DNA of 64,000 nt from Torymus aiolomorphi (GCA_036365515.1 CM070873.1:68507529-68571528), one strand, 5' to 3'; shown: positions 11,320-25,290, counted from the first letter of the stretch. Program-made: numbers and translations. Notes: generated by a model not told the origin, from the sequence alone.

Positions 11320-12110
11320 ATATCAGACCCCAACTACTATATCAGACATGCAAACCAAAAAATTTCCCGTACTAAATTAATTTTTGATTTTTTATCGTCA
11401 AAATGATCATAAAATTTAAAAATCGAATCTTCGCTCCGACGTAAACCAAACCTTAAAATCCACTGTAAAATCATTTGTAATTTCTTTCACATGCACCCAC
11501 ACTTCAAACTTCCTCCTCCGCCACTCAAACGCACATACACGCAACAATCACGCTCCCACACACACGCACAAACCCGCGCCGTCGCTCGTTTTCGCTATCG
11601 CGTTGGCGTCGGCGGCAATAATTTTTCCACCTAGTTTTTCGAGGTATTGACGAGACTTTTTTGCCGGCCTACTTTAGCTCTCTCGCTCGCTGGCTGGCGC
11701 GTTATCGGCGCTCGCGCGCTTATAATACACACTTGTGTGCAGCCGCGCGCAGCTCTCTCGCGGGGGAAAATTGCTGCTGCCTTCGGCTTCTTTATCTGCT
11801 TCCCTCGTCTCCCTCCCTCTCACCGTCCGCGAGAGAGACAGACTGCGCGATATCGCGCGCGCGCGCTTGTCATTGAAAGTGTTCAAGATCTAGTGCACAG
11901 ACGCGCGCGCGCGCCTGCGCACTTCGATCAGGCGCAGATGCGCTCGCTGCTATGCGGATTGTCATTGGCGATGACGATTATCGGAACGAGCGAGCTTTGC
12001 GAGCGGTGGGATGGTAGTGGTTAAAGTTTTGTATGGGCCGAGATGGGATCGATGTGGTTTGTTGGAATTGGTGCTGGTTGAGAAGTGAGCTATTTAAGAC
12101 AAGTACTAAA
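11320..12110. other. CpG island 7
   Basis: The textbook case of the skew switch. 11521-11580 counts C29 A21 G6 T4, the core at 11580-11960 is CpG-rich with GCGCGCGCGCG at about 11855, and 12001-12060 counts G26 T19 A11 C4. A frame of 125 codons crosses the core but has only low-complexity Arg/Ala/Leu content, so it is not called. Confidence 0.6.
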
Positions 12111-13060
12111 TGAGTTTTAATCATTTTAATAATTTATAATAGTAATATATTCGAATATTGACTATTTAAGTATAATAGAGTTATACTGATACTTAATTTA
12201 ATTTGTTTGATCCATTAGTTTTGATATAAATATAATGGAACATTTTATTTAATATTGTAAAATTATATTGTACTGACGATTAATTAATTTTCAATAGCTC
12301 TACTTTATTAATGTAATTCAATCACTTCTCCTATGCGAATTTAATGTTATAATGGTGTTTTTAAAACATCTTGCTTATTGGAACATACAAAAAAACTGTA
12401 GTTTTATATGTATTAAATAAAAGTCGAATCGATGTTCGAAAATAAATTCAATTTTTGATATCTTAGAATGAATTCCGTCAAATTTAGATACTATCTAAAA
12501 TTAGGTCATCCAAGTTCACTGGGAGATATTTTCACTTATTACTTTCGATTTTAATCCAAACTAAAGCTAATTTTTCAAATTTATATTAATAGTGGGAAGC
12601 TGCAAGAAGAACATGTCTATAAGAAGCTGACATAGTTGAAATTTTTAATACCATCATCCCTCAATTACACGAAGACTGATCCAATTTGATGCGATCGATC
12701 TCGCGCAGGAAAGTTTGAGATTGTAATCCAGTTTTAGCGGAAGCCTGAAAGCCGAGTCGAAACTTTGCACCATCCGGACTTTCATCACTTAGCGGAAAGT
12801 AATAATTACGGTAAAGCGATAGCCTATAAATTTCATGATATAGTTCCCTCATTTTTCAATAACCAAATATGTTAACATTCGCTTTTTCAATGTAATTATT
12901 ACCATCATCGATGAATATATCAAGCGTCAATTAGGAAGACGTTTCTTACGGATTACAACTAACAAGAGTGAGAGCTTTCTCAATACAACGTGTTAAACAT
13001 ATTATCTCGTATCATAATCGACACTGATACATAAAGGCGTGTTTCAGAGAAAACGACTCT
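12111..13060. other. AT-rich spacer
   Basis: AT-rich to about 12640. 12650-13060 has more balanced composition with scattered CpG and could be regulatory. No frame, repeat or RNA gene seen. Confidence 0.5.
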
Positions 13061-13810
13061 GGTAAGCGCTCAATTACGTGGCGATAATAAACACATCCTC
13101 GTAAACCTAAAAAAAAAATCACCAACTTTGCATCCTTCGCAAAGCACACTTTCCCAAACGAAAGTCACGCGCAAAATTCAATCAATACAAAACACGCGCT
13201 CTCGACTTTTCACCGAAAGCAATTCCAACGCCGTCGTAATTCATGCACCCATTATACCCATCTATACGTACACATATACACACATGCACGTGCAGCTCCT
13301 TACAATAGCTTTCTAGAAAAAAAATGCGCGTGCGCGCGCAATAAAAGCTGCGCATAAACAGCCAAGTTTTATCATCGTCGCGACGCGATTTACGGCTCTC
13401 CCCTATAGGCGTGCGCGTGCACATCTTCGCGCGCTGTACCTATAGCGATGAAAATTGCTCGGCTAGACGTGAGCGCGCGCTTCGGAAATTAATATGTTCT
13501 CTGTACGTGTGCATATGTGTGTATGCGTGTACCGAGAAGCCGACCCTGCAGTGCGCGTTGACCCAGTATCGAGCGAGCGACAATAAATACGTCGCGGATG
13601 CGCGAACGCAGCGAGCGCCGCGTGTTGCCAATGCGCGCCTGTGTAGTAAATGGGTGGGTGTTGCTAGAGATGAAATAGCGGGAGCGTCTCTCTTCGAAGA
13701 CGCAAAGTTTTCGTTTTTCAAACTTGATTGTTGCGTAAGATTTGGTGTTGCGTAATTTTTGGTGTTTTTCTATACGTTGATATAGAACATTTTTGGTTGA
13801 ATTGTCCGAC
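13061..13810. other. CpG island 8
   Basis: Left flank 13090-13270 is C/A-rich and ends in a TA/CA run (13267-13285). The core at 13320-13630 is CpG-rich. A GT-type run lies at 13499-13532 and the right flank to 13800 is G/T-rich. Same polarity as its neighbours. Confidence 0.5.
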
Positions 13811-13954
13811 AGGTTGTTTTTACATAACTATATATTTATTTATTATAGATATTGGTAACATTTTAATTAGTTTTATACGGAAAATTATTGATTATTGGTG
13901 CCAACTAAATTGTTTAAAATATCTGATCTATACAGCATATAGTTAGATAAATCA

Positions 13955-14162
13955 CTCTCTAAATGTAAAATAGTGAAAAATTACTACCTCAGAAGTTAAA
14001 AGTCGTGCACTTCCGAAACAGTGAATATGCACTCTGAAATAGTAAAAAAAAGTCAAATTTAACAATTCTACTAAAATAGTAGATGCCCACTATTTCGGAG
14101 TGCATATGCACTTTTAACTACTGAGGTAGTGATCTTTCACTATTTTATTTACATTTATAGAG
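13955..14162. repeat. Inverted-repeat MITE (about 208 bp)
   Basis: Arms 13955-14043 and 14089-14162 pair over most of their length, sharing CTACCTCAG, GTTAAAAGT, ATGCACTC and GAAATAGT, with short indels. Ends read CTCT(A)TAAATGTAAA. CA flanks both ends, compatible with a 2-bp duplication but weak alone. No coding capacity. Confidence 0.7.
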
Positions 14163-14419
14163 CAATCATAATAGTTACAGTAGACAATTAGTAGTTAGTA
14201 TAATTGATAACCGTAGCCTATCTTTTTTTCTGTGTATATCTCAATATCAATTTAATATTAGCGAATCAATTAATACCAACAAATTCATTGTTATCGCAAA
14301 GTAGTATGATGAATTAAAAAAGATTCGACGTGAATGTACGAATTGTATAAATAAAAATATAACATATTTATATCATCAGTATTTATTAAACATTATAGCT
14401 CGTCAATAGATACGATACC

Positions 14420-15010
14420 CAACGAAACAAGAAACATCAAACCCAAACAAAAATCATATTAACTGCACATCACTATCGGAAGCCATAAAATTCAACATCT
14501 GGCTTAGCTCCGCCACTTCATCACCGCATTTGCAATGGCAGTGGCAGCAGAACAGCATATATAGTCGCAGAGCCGCGTGATAGACGCTTGGAGAAAAATA
14601 CACGCGACAGAGATGGAGCGAGAAACGACAGACGCTCGGGATGTTTGCGACAAGTGCACCGTCGCCTTTTTTCATATCTCTCTCTTTCTATATATCTCCG
14701 AGACGCCGACTACGACGACGACAGAAAGAAAGAGCGAGGGATTCGCGCTCAAGGATTTCAAATACTTCTTGACCCAGATCTTGGCGACGCGGCGCGAGCG
14801 CGCGACGTGGTCGCCGCGGGCAACAAACAATTGTTTAGTTATATTGTTGTTATTGGCGGGAGTATCGGTGGAGAAGTGCGAGCGAGCCACGGAGGCGGCG
14901 GAGGGAGATACGATAGGGAGACGCGAGCGAGAAGTTTCCGTTTGCGATGTGGAGTTGGGGAATGCTTGATAGAGCTTTATGGCAAAAGTGATTAGGGTTC
15001 TGATAGAAAT
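14420..15010. other. CpG island 9
   Basis: Left flank 14430-14550 is C/A-rich. The core at 14560-14830 is CpG-rich with several GACGACGAC-like steps. The right flank 14840-14990 is G-rich (GGAGGCGGCGGAGGGAG). It ends where the next transposon copy begins. The two long plus-strand frames overlap in different phases and are not credible genes. Confidence 0.5.
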
Positions 15011-15012
15011 TA

Positions 15013-15393
15013 CATCTAGAGAAAATTCTTGCAATCGTTACTATAAAAGTACCAGACTGTATGGTGTAATAATGGCACAAACATAAAATATAGTAACCTT
15101 TGTAAGTCAAAATGTAACTAACATGACTATGAAAAATGGTTAATGATGACATATTTTCAACTCTATTTATAAATTAGAATACAAATACCATAAATTTTTT
15201 GTAAAAAATACTAGAAAATCTTGTTATTTTAAGTATGAGAGACTTACCATTAACAGACCCCCATTCATAATCAAAATCTTATAGTTATCTTTCAAATATT
15301 ATAGTGTAGGTTTACCAAAAACACTGTAAATTTAACAAGATTTCTATTTACTACATCAAATAGTTATTTCTACAGTACATTTTTTCCCCGGTG
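15013..15393 (-). repeat. CAC..GAGAAAA family MITE, copy A (381 bp)
   Basis: Reverse-complement copy of the element at 58664-59014 over nearly its whole length (shared strings include AATGGCACAAACATAAAATA and TAACAAGATTTCTATTTACT). Ends: CATCTAGAGAAAA on the left, CACCGGGGAAAAA (minus strand) on the right. TA on both sides fits a 2-bp duplication. Non-coding. Confidence 0.8.
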
Positions 15394-15395
15394 TA

Positions 15396-15946
15396 ATCTA
15401 TATACGCATAGTCGTATCAATAGATTTTTTTTTAATTGTAAAAAATTTACTAGGTCGATGTCGATTAAATAATTTCAATGATATAATCGAGTTGAAATTA
15501 TCTGGTAACATGTGTAGCATAATGTTTTTGAAATGATAAATATGTTTGGACATTCATAGTACTTACAAATTATAAAATTTTAATATGTTTACGGATATCA
15601 AATCATTTCGGAAGAATAATATGTAAATAGAGATTTAATTACAATTATTTTTTCTTTTCATCATATCAAAGAAATTTTTTTTTATATGAATAACAAATAC
15701 GAAAAGAAACAATCAACTAAGCTAATTCTCACATAATCGTTAATAATAAACGACTTCAAGATTACGGCCGCGGTCAGATGCGAAATTTATGCATGTGACC
15801 TTCTGTGATTTATTTTGTAATACTCATTTATATGCAGAAACGCATAATTTACGCGATAATTGCGATTGTAAAAAAAAATGTTGTAAATATTTTTGGTATT
15901 GATCATAATTACAGTATGCCCATTGTAAACTGATCAACAAAAATAC
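15396..15946. other. AT-rich spacer, nothing seen
   Basis: AT-rich DNA with poly-T stretches. No supported feature. Confidence 0.55.
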
Positions 15947-15948
15947 TA

Positions 15949-17600
15949 CCCTGCTGGAAACCGTCCATTTTTCTCCGATTTGTGAAACGAACAGCGATTT
16001 CGGTCAACTCGCCATAAAATGGCTAGAAAATGTTTGAACGAGGGAGGTGTGTCTGTGCGTTATCGCGCGTCAACCCCCCGCCGCTGTCTCTTTAAAAACT
16101 TCGTTTTTACATATGAGCCACGACCGCTACTATTCAGGAGCGTAAACTTTTACATCTCAAATAAGTACTAATATATTATATTTTGACGAAAACTGTAACG
16201 CATTCATAAAAAACCGCTGCCAATTCATTGGCAAGATACTTCGTTAAACTAATTTATCGATTCCATTTTTTAAATTTAAAAAACAAAAGTAAATTTTTCA
16301 CAACAAAACTTTATTAATAAATAAAACTGTTTTCTTTGTTGTTCTTTGTTGTTTGTTAAACAATTTGACTTAATACAAAAAATATCTTTTTTGTTTTTTC
16401 ATTTACGTATCCTATACAAACAATTAATTATTGTTATAAAAAATTTTAAAGAAATACATTAGTTTGAGAAAGAAAAGTATGTATTGGCAATAATCTAATA
16501 AATATTTCTTTTGAAACAGGTATTTAACTACTATCCTGCTCGACTTAGTGGTTTAAAGTTAATCCATCATTGTAGCAATCATACAAATATAATAACTAAA
16601 TTATAGTTCTTAACAAAAGTCAATAAATCGTTTTGAAATTTAACAGAGAGGTAGTTTTTTTATATTTAAGAATCGATTTCTTTACCCAAAAAATCTGACT
16701 TTTGCGATTAAAGATATTTTATATTTTTATGAAATATTTTTATGAAATTTTTATGAAATTCATATTTTGAAAGTCAATTTCTATCGTTGCCCTAGTACAC
16801 GTTGCCGCGGGAGTCAATCTGAAATGACTAGGTTAACTTACTAAAAATTCTTTTACGCAAAAATGTTCAAATCAAATCCTATTAAATAATAAGCGAAAAT
16901 CGATTATTTCAGGTGTAATTAGGCGTTAAGAATCATTTTTCTGGGTTTAACTCGGCAGGAATTGATTGTACAAAAAAAATGTTTAATAGGAAAAAGTTTT
17001 GTTTTAATATTATGTATAACTTTTACATTTTTGTGTAAAATGAAATCCTGTCAGGTAACGAGGAAAAATTGATTATTTTGTCGATTATATCATTATTGCG
17101 TTTAACAAATATTGTTCGTAGAAAAAAATGTTCAATGTAAAAAAGACGCGTTTTAATTAGTTTTAGTAGAAGCGTGTGCTAGATTTATACTGAAAATTAA
17201 TTTTTCGATATATTAAGCTTAAAAATCTTTTTTTTTTTCAACTTTTTATTTGCTCTGGCGTTTTTGTTTTCCGATGGATTCGGCTCAATATAGGACTATC
17301 TGATCTTTATAATTAGACAACTATCTGACCCAAAGTTCGTTTGGATCCATCGAAATTTCGCTGAGATAATTCGTAAACTTGATTACAGACGAACGTATAA
17401 ATACATACATACATCATAGAAAATGCCTAAAATGAACTAATTCTCGACGGAAAATAGTTTTTGTACAGTAAATTGGTAGTTTTTGGGGGGTTACACTTTT
17501 CACTCTGGTGAAAATATAAGGCTCTCCCGATAAGCGGTCGTGCCTAAAAGCCTAAAAAGCGTTTCACAAATGGGAGAAAAATTGACGATTTCCAGCAGGG
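15949..17600. mobile_element. CCCTG-family inverted-repeat element, long member (1652 bp)
   Basis: Terminal inverted repeats of about 42 bp begin CCCTGCTGGAAA and share TTTTTCTCC and ATTTGTGAAACG, with a few mismatches. TA lies directly outside both ends (15947-15948, 17601-17602). The interior is AT-rich with no long frame, so this is a large non-autonomous element or a decayed autonomous one. AAAAACCGCTGCCAATTCAT at 16209 recurs at 47446. Related ends occur at 30158-30399 and 38776-39289. Confidence 0.75.
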
Positions 17601-17803
17601 TACGTGTGAAAACATTTTTTGTTGTTTCTTTCTTTTTTTTTTATTAATGCTGACATTACACGTGCAATAGGAGTCCGCAATATGAGAGCATTCAAAGCAA
17701 ATATTCATGTAAAGGTAAACATAAATAAATTGTTTCTCATACCTCAAGCAGTAATATTCCGATTACACGAGCAATATACAGATAGCACCTATATATGCTT
17801 GTT

Positions 17804-18336
17804 TATATCGTCGCGCGGTACGAAGAAAAGCAAATTTGGAAGTTACAGGCGAAGAAAAGCCAAAAACGCGTCTAAGACGAAGAAAAGCCAGTTTGGGTCC
17901 TCCTAGACGAAGAAAAGCCAGTTTGCGCCTTCCCAGACTAAAAAAAGCCAGTTTGACTTGTCTCAGACGAAAAAAAAGCCAGTTTGCGCCGTTCCTGTGG
18001 AGGGAAAATCCCCCAACTGACTGCATCTAATTAATTACTAGTTATCTTATTATCTTGACTGATCATCTTTTTATCTTTTTAAAAATATTTTTAATCCTTT
18101 TGTTTATCTTTTTATCTTTATCTTATCTTATTATCTGAAAGTTATCTATAAGATGCCATTTAATGTTACTTTCGTTTGCGAAGTCAAACTGGCTTTTCTT
18201 CGTCTGGGAGGGCCCAAACTGGCTTTTCTTCGTCTGGGAGGACCCAAACTGGCCTTTCTTCGTCTTAGACGCGTTTTTGGCTTTTCTTCGCCTGTAACTT
18301 CCAAGTTGGCTTTTTTTCGTACCGCGCGACGATATA
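17804..18336. mobile_element. Fold-back element FB2 with 30-bp tandem units
   Basis: The arms are built of tandem units of about 30 bp carrying GACGAAGAAAAGCCAGTTTG plus a variable 10-bp tail: about five units at 17840-17999 and, inverted, about four at 18171-18300. The outer ends TATATCGTCGCGCGGTACGA match as inverted repeats, and a middle of about 150 bp (TTATCTT-rich) separates the arms. Because the unit is a multiple of three, each arm reads as a frame repeating LAFLRLGGPK; this is probably a by-product, since it is shared by both arms and has no start or domain context. No target duplication is clear. Confidence 0.8.
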
Positions 18337-18519
18337 CGAGCTGTATGATTTCGTTCTCAGATATTGATACCCCATCTAGCGCTTTTCCGTGTAACGATAA
18401 TTACTATTGCCCTAGTGATTTGAATTTTGATTATAAACTGTAATGTTTGTGATACGAATCGACGACACTAATGCAATATTATATTATAGCTAAGAGACGA
18501 GTTGTAACGAGTGATTATG

Positions 18520-19320
18520 GAACCACATCTGGTACCACACTTCATTAATTATGAGCTGTTCGAATAGACACTCATGAAAACCACTCCCACAAATATTTTA
18601 AACCATTAACCACATTTCCAAAGAATTATCGAGTATCCAACTCCACCCCTACACACCCAACCACGTAGCTCATTTCACGTCCACACCCCGCAACGGCCAG
18701 GCGTCCAAACTAGGCCAGATACAAACTTTTTCTAAACAAGAATCACACCACGCCGCTGTTTTTGCGAAACTCCATTAGCTGCGCGTACACGAAACAATCT
18801 GTACAGCACGAGAACACTCAAAAGTGCGCCGCGCCTTCAGAGTCTCCGCCGTCGCATGATTTTTGCAATTGCGAGAAGAAGGCGGCTGGTACAGGCCTCC
18901 GCCTGCGAGAGCTTATTCCAGCGCCGGCAGGCTAGTTTTAAACTTTCCGCCGCGATTTCTGGATGCTAAAATATTACGTCCGCTCGAGCTGCCGCTGCCG
19001 CTGTCCAGACAAGTAGAGCGTGCCACACGCGATCGACCGCGAAATAGAACTTCCTCGCCCCTTACTTAGCTCGTTTTCGTCCGCGCGTGTATGTGTGTAT
19101 TTGTGTACATGTGTGGGAGAGAGATTGGCTAGAACGCGAAAACAACCCCATCAGAGCTGAAAGCTGGAATTTCTGTATAATAATGAGTCGAAATTTGTCC
19201 CGTCTTTGCTGTATGCGTATTTTCTGTTTGGATGAATATGAGAGGAGAGAAAAAATAAAACAAGAAGTGGTTGCAGGTAATGTTGAAGGTTATTTTTAGT
19301 GTGGCAAACTGGATTAGAAT
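18520..19320. other. CpG island 10
   Basis: Left flank 18560-18740 is C/A-rich (CCAACTCCACCCCTACACAC), the core is at 18770-19080, and a GT-type run at 19087-19117 opens a G/T-rich right flank. No gene-like frame. Confidence 0.55.
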
Positions 19321-19940
19321 AAATTTGTATATAGACGAGCTTGAAATTTGAAATTGTTATTTGGAATAATTGCGTGAAATTCCCAGAAGCAGTTCAATAT
19401 AAACTTTAATCAAGAAAAGTATTCTATGGGGCTATCTATAAATAAACTTTCATGTAACTGCATTCATCAAAGTGAGTTATATAGAAGTAAAATTGCGTCG
19501 ATGCTTCGTTAAGTAAATAATAAAATAAAACTTTTACATCGGAAATGTTGGAACGTACTTGATCATAAATTTAATTACTTTTTAAATAATGTTATGTATA
19601 GGAGTATATCATTCGATAAAAATAGATTTGCATTTTCTTATAAAAATGCATTAAATGTGAAAAAGATGAACCGAAACTATATTTATATTAAAAAATGTGG
19701 TTGATCGTATGAAATTCGAAAAAGTAGATAAAGTTTACAATAGCTTATATATAGCTTCAAAATGAAAAATTCACAAAGTATAACTTTTCAAAGCATCATA
19801 AATTTATCATTGAGTTTGCTAACCATATAATTTATAAAAAATGTACAAATAACTCAGAAATTCATACATTGAACTAACAAGCTACATTCAAAGTCATTAA
19901 AATTAAACTATACAAATGAAAATTTAAACTCTCAAATAAA
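19321..19940. other. AT-rich spacer, nothing seen
   Basis: AT-rich with stops in all frames and no repeat structure seen. Confidence 0.55.
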
Positions 19941-20830
<890 letters not shown>

Positions 20831-21660
20831 TCATTCTGGTTTTTAATATGAATTTATAATATGAAATTTCGGCTATTTTTTCTTTTTACGGATTTTTTTT
20901 ACACAATACTAGCGAACTGGCGATGAAATGGATGAAAAATCTTCTCGCAATTGAGAGAATATTTGATAATTGCTCTACATCGATGCCTCTGAAAAAATCT
21001 AATCGTCACTTTCAAAGCTAAATATTAGAAACTTGCTTTTTTTAAAATTAAAAAACTAATTAAAAAACTAAGCATATATTTATATGCGATATTTTCTTTA
21101 ATTATAGATCAATAACCCTGTTAGTTCAACTACACCGTATTTGTATTGTTACAAATCACACTGTACAATTTACTATAAATAAAGATTATTATACGCTGTA
21201 GTTTTTACTCTTTTTCTAAGAAAACTCTTTCCATGCCAGTAAAATATAAGCGTCACGAAACGTTCAAAGCTTCAACATGAATAAGCGAGAAGTAAGTAAC
21301 TAATTTTATTTTTTGCACGTAATACAATGTTACGGTGTACCGTACAAAAATAATATTTTTTCTTAAATATTAAAAAATGTTACCTCTTGAATTAGCGATT
21401 TTTTATATTATTGAATTCCAAGGTTTGAAAAAAAAATATTTAATCGTATATTGAATTGTCAATTTCAATATCTATGATATTGAACTAACATTAAAGTAGT
21501 ATTGACGATCATAAATGCTGAATTTTATTTTTAGCCTTTTCTCGTATATTCATATATTTCTAATTATCGTTAAATCTGCAAAATAATAAAATAAGTAACA
21601 TTGTAAAAAATAGTTTTTATCATTAAAGACAACGTTTAAGTTTCCAATTCTTAAAACTAA
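20831..21660. other. AT-rich spacer, nothing seen
   Basis: AT-rich DNA; no frame or repeat that I can support. Confidence 0.55.
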
Positions 21661-22330
21661 GACAAATTTACATGACGTCATACACTGATTCGAATAACCA
21701 CACCTGCCCGCAATCCCCCCATAAATCCTCTCGCAACACCCAGCAATCTACCTCGCGCCCTGGAAATCCCCTACACACCTCGACACAACAGACGCGTACT
21801 CCGATCCAACAAAAGCGGGGGAAAACCGCGATTCCGAAGTCATGATCGCGTCTAGCCACGCGTGCAGTTTATATATACTGCATATAAACTCGTCGCTCGA
21901 CGGCGAATAGAAGAACGCATAATACGCAGGCGGCTGCGGCCGCGACGCACGACGCGCGGAGAGCGAAGGCCTTGGTCGCGTTCGGCGGCGATTGGCTCGC
22001 GGCGCGCGTGATTCGCTATTAAAGTCCAAGACCTATCCTACGCACTCTTTCTCTCTACCGAGTGCGCGTTATTTCGAGTTCATTGGAGCCGAAGGTCGCC
22101 GTCGTCGTCTTGTCCGAGTTTCGAATCTTCGCCGAGATAAGCGATATAGATATGTAGGAGGGGGAGTATAAAGTTTTGCTGGGGTATTTGCGGTGGTGGG
22201 ATGGGATTGGTTTCCCTGGGGGAGAAGATATTGTTTTTGTGCGGGTGTGAGGGGAGGACGTGCAGTGAGTAGAGGTTGGGATTTTGACTGGATTTGCGAT
22301 AATTGCTATTATTAATATCGATGTTTAGTG
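21661..22330. other. CpG island 12
   Basis: Left flank 21690-21790 is C/A-rich (CGCAATCCCCCCATAAATCC). The core at 21840-22120 contains a TATATA step near 21872. The right flank 22150-22290 is G/T-rich (GGTGGTGGGATGGGATTGG). Strong skew switch. Confidence 0.58.
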
Positions 22331-22790
22331 TTAATGTGCTTGTAAAACAATACCATGTTTATTTGAAATATAAAGGGCTAAGAAATATTTTACGTTTTTA
22401 GATAAATTTAAAACTACGATTCGTTAAAATAATAAGTAAACTGTAATGTGAACTCCAAATCACCATGTTAAAACAATAATAAAAGAGACAAAAATCTTTT
22501 TGGTACATAATTAATCCGACGTCTTCCACTCTAATAAACTGCATGCAATATTAATGTATCGCTTAACATAAATTACTGAATCTTGCAAGACTGCCTGACT
22601 GTACGAGCAACGAATATTTCTATATATCTATAATCTTTTGAAACGTATCTTCAAGCAAAGAGAATTTACAACAGCTTATAAAAATGTAGAGAAATGTCAA
22701 GACCATGCACGTTATCGATCATTAAATTAAATTGAGACATATAATTAACATCCACCTTCGAACAAAAACCTATTGATAATAACGATCACC
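22331..22790. other. AT-rich spacer, nothing seen
   Basis: AT-rich, no supported feature. Confidence 0.55.
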
Positions 22791-23840
22791 GCGATGGCAC
22801 ATATCACACATACACCAACGGAAACCCGACGTCAGAGCAGCTGCGGAGAAAAAAGTAGGAGGAGCCTCGTGATCCAATTCTCGAGTTTAATGATGATTAT
22901 CATAAGCGCGTGAAAGCTCGCGAACGAGCTTCACTGCGGAATTTCGTGCCCGCCCGCCCGCGGGGTAGCGAAAATACGAGCGGAAAAGCTTTTCAGGAAT
23001 TCGGTGACCGCGCGCCTCCACATCAAGTTAATTCAATTACGAGAGTTAGCACTACTGCGTCATAATCACAATTGGGATAAAAATGTACAGGCGCGCAGCA
23101 GGGGTGAGAATGCAAATTCGCGGTTGAAGCGCGACTACTTTGAAGGTTAAATCGTGTACGCGCGCGGGCCGTGATGCGTTTGACCTATATCTCAGGCGAA
23201 AATAACGCTGTCAGAGGCAGGGGAAATGTTATTGATTTTTCACATTCGTCGTCTATATACACATTTTTATTCATAAAATCCTCGCGCTTCGGTAAATCAA
23301 CATGGCGAATTTTCCCCCCGAGGTCGCGCGCGTTATAGTCAAAATCACCGGCGCGCACCAACCGCAAAAGCTCACGCAAGTAGGTCAAAACTTACGTAAA
23401 CGGCGCGAAGTCTATTAAATAATCGCGGATGCTCGAAGCTTTGATAAATACTCGAAATAAACGTCTCTCGTCTCGTTTGGCAGGCGCGCCGTGAAAAGGC
23501 GATTTTCTTTATACGTGCACACACGCACATGCAGGATCACGTGCAGCTCATAAATAATCCGCCGGCGAAAGTAGTCTTTTGATTAAAATTCGCAAAAGCC
23601 CTCTTTGCTGCCCCGCTCCTCGTGTGCGCCATTAAAAGCATTCTCTCCTCGAACTGCGCGCCGCAGAGCGTATCGAAATTCGTGCGGCCAGTCGAGAGAG
23701 CCTAAATATTCGCGGAAATTGCCCTGAATTTTCTCGACGTTCGCGCACGCGATATATCGTGGATTTTGCATTTTATTCATAAGCCGCTTATTGTTCTGCA
23801 GCGTCAACAGGAAGTTGATTTCAAGAGAGTATAAATAATT
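22791..23840. promoter_or_regulatory. Balanced CpG-containing block, possible enhancer cluster
   Basis: About 1 kb of intermediate GC with little strand skew, few microsatellites and many short homeodomain-like and GATA-like words (TTAATTCAATTA, TTTATTCATAAA, GATAA). It differs from both the AT-rich spacers and the skewed islands. Composition like this often marks constrained regulatory DNA, but I cannot test conservation. Frames on the minus strand (23185-23388, 23583-23807) match nothing I know. Confidence 0.3.
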
Positions 23841-24049
23841 TGTTCGATATCTTTAATATCGAGAAGAGAGGATATATAAAAGTTAAAAGTTTCATTTCTG
23901 CGCCCGCTGTGTTTTACCGCTCTGCGCATATTAAAGTTATAGCCATTGCAATGACGTCAGGCGTAAGAAGTTTAACTTCAAACTGCTTTTCGCAAAGAGA
24001 ATTTTTGCATTTCCCATTAGTCCCACCGAAGAGAAACGGTTTTTAGCTC

Positions 24050-25290
24050 AAATACAAATCTTTTCATTCTAATTCCCTTAATTCAATTTTCCAACCACAT
24101 ACTTAAAAGATCCTTCGGTGTCAAAACAACATCGCAATAGCACCGGCTACCCGTTGGAAAACAAACTTATTATGCGCTCCGGCACTCCGCGCGCATAGAA
24201 CCCAAACAAGCGTGAAAAAAAAACCTCCTCCTGCCGCGATCGAACACCCTGGAATTCTCCCTCTTTCGCGTGGTGCACACGTTGCGCGCACAGCAGCAGT
24301 AGCAGCACGCGCGCGTACGCGTGCTGGCGGCATTCTGGGGCAAAGGTTGAAGAACGCAAGCTCGCGCCTCTCTCTCTCTCCTCCCCTACCTACCCCAACA
24401 CAACGCGCGTCGTCGGAGCCTCCCCCTCCACTCCTCCGATCCTCTCTCCCTCCCGCTCTCACCCTTTCGTCCTCGACCTCCATAGAGTACTTTCATCTTT
24501 TACCCCGGCGCGCATAAGTGCGCGCGCTCTCTCCGGTAAGCGCGCGCGGGGGGGCCTATGTCACGATCCAGGTGAGGTCGTCGTGGATTTAAGCACCGCG
24601 TCTATATGTGTATATATGTGGGCTTTTTGTATTATAGAGGCTGCAGCACCCTCTTGGCTGGCTTTTAAACTTGGGAATCGAAGAGAGAGAGAGAGAGAGA
24701 GAATTCCCGGGGAAATTCGTTATAACACGCGCGGTCGCGAGCGAGCGAGGGGAGGGTCGACGTATCCTTTCTGGGTCGAGGTTCTCGGGGAGTTCCTGCG
24801 CCCGCCCGCTGACGCTTTTTCTCGGGTTTTCGCGCGCACGCTGTTTTCGCGGGAAATAGAGAGAGAGGTTGGATGTGTGCCGATAGGGTCGACGATTCGT
24901 TTTTGGGTCGAGGTTCGGGAGAGAAAGAGAGCGAGTGTGAGCTTTATTTCGAAAGTTCGGAGGGCCGCCGCAGCCGATCGATGAATCCTGGGGTGTGCAG
25001 TTGCACCGTGATTTTTAGAGGGAGAGAGAGGAGGGTGTTTGTGCGCGGCTGGTCGGCCGGTAATTGAATGCAAGGCGAGCAGGGCAGAGCAGTTGCAGTA
25101 TTTTTAAGAATGCAGCCGGGCTTGGGTTATTTATTAGCGGGGGCGGGGATATTGTTTTCCATTTGGAAGGTGCGGCGCGGTCTTGTTTTGAGGTTACCGG
25201 TTGGAGGATTAAGTTATTGGAGAATAAACGGTGGAGAGTTTTTGTGCAAATTGGAATTAGGATTTTTTTACTTTTTAAGTGAATTGTTGC
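24050..25290. other. CpG island 13 (large)
   Basis: Left part 24060-24240 is C/A-leaning and a CT run lies at 24369-24382 with C-rich DNA to 24480. The core is at 24500-24900. A GA run lies at 24684-24701 and 24900-25270 is strongly G/T-rich. A donor-like CAG/GTGAGG occurs at about 24572 on the plus strand without an acceptor partner. Confidence 0.5.

Noticed and set aside
17763..18443. Protein with decapeptide repeats over FB2
   Set aside because: Both arms give it on opposite strands and the repeats are the DNA units of a fold-back element.
24565..24585. Plus-strand donor-like CAG/GTGAGG
   Set aside because: No acceptor or coding frame to form an exon.
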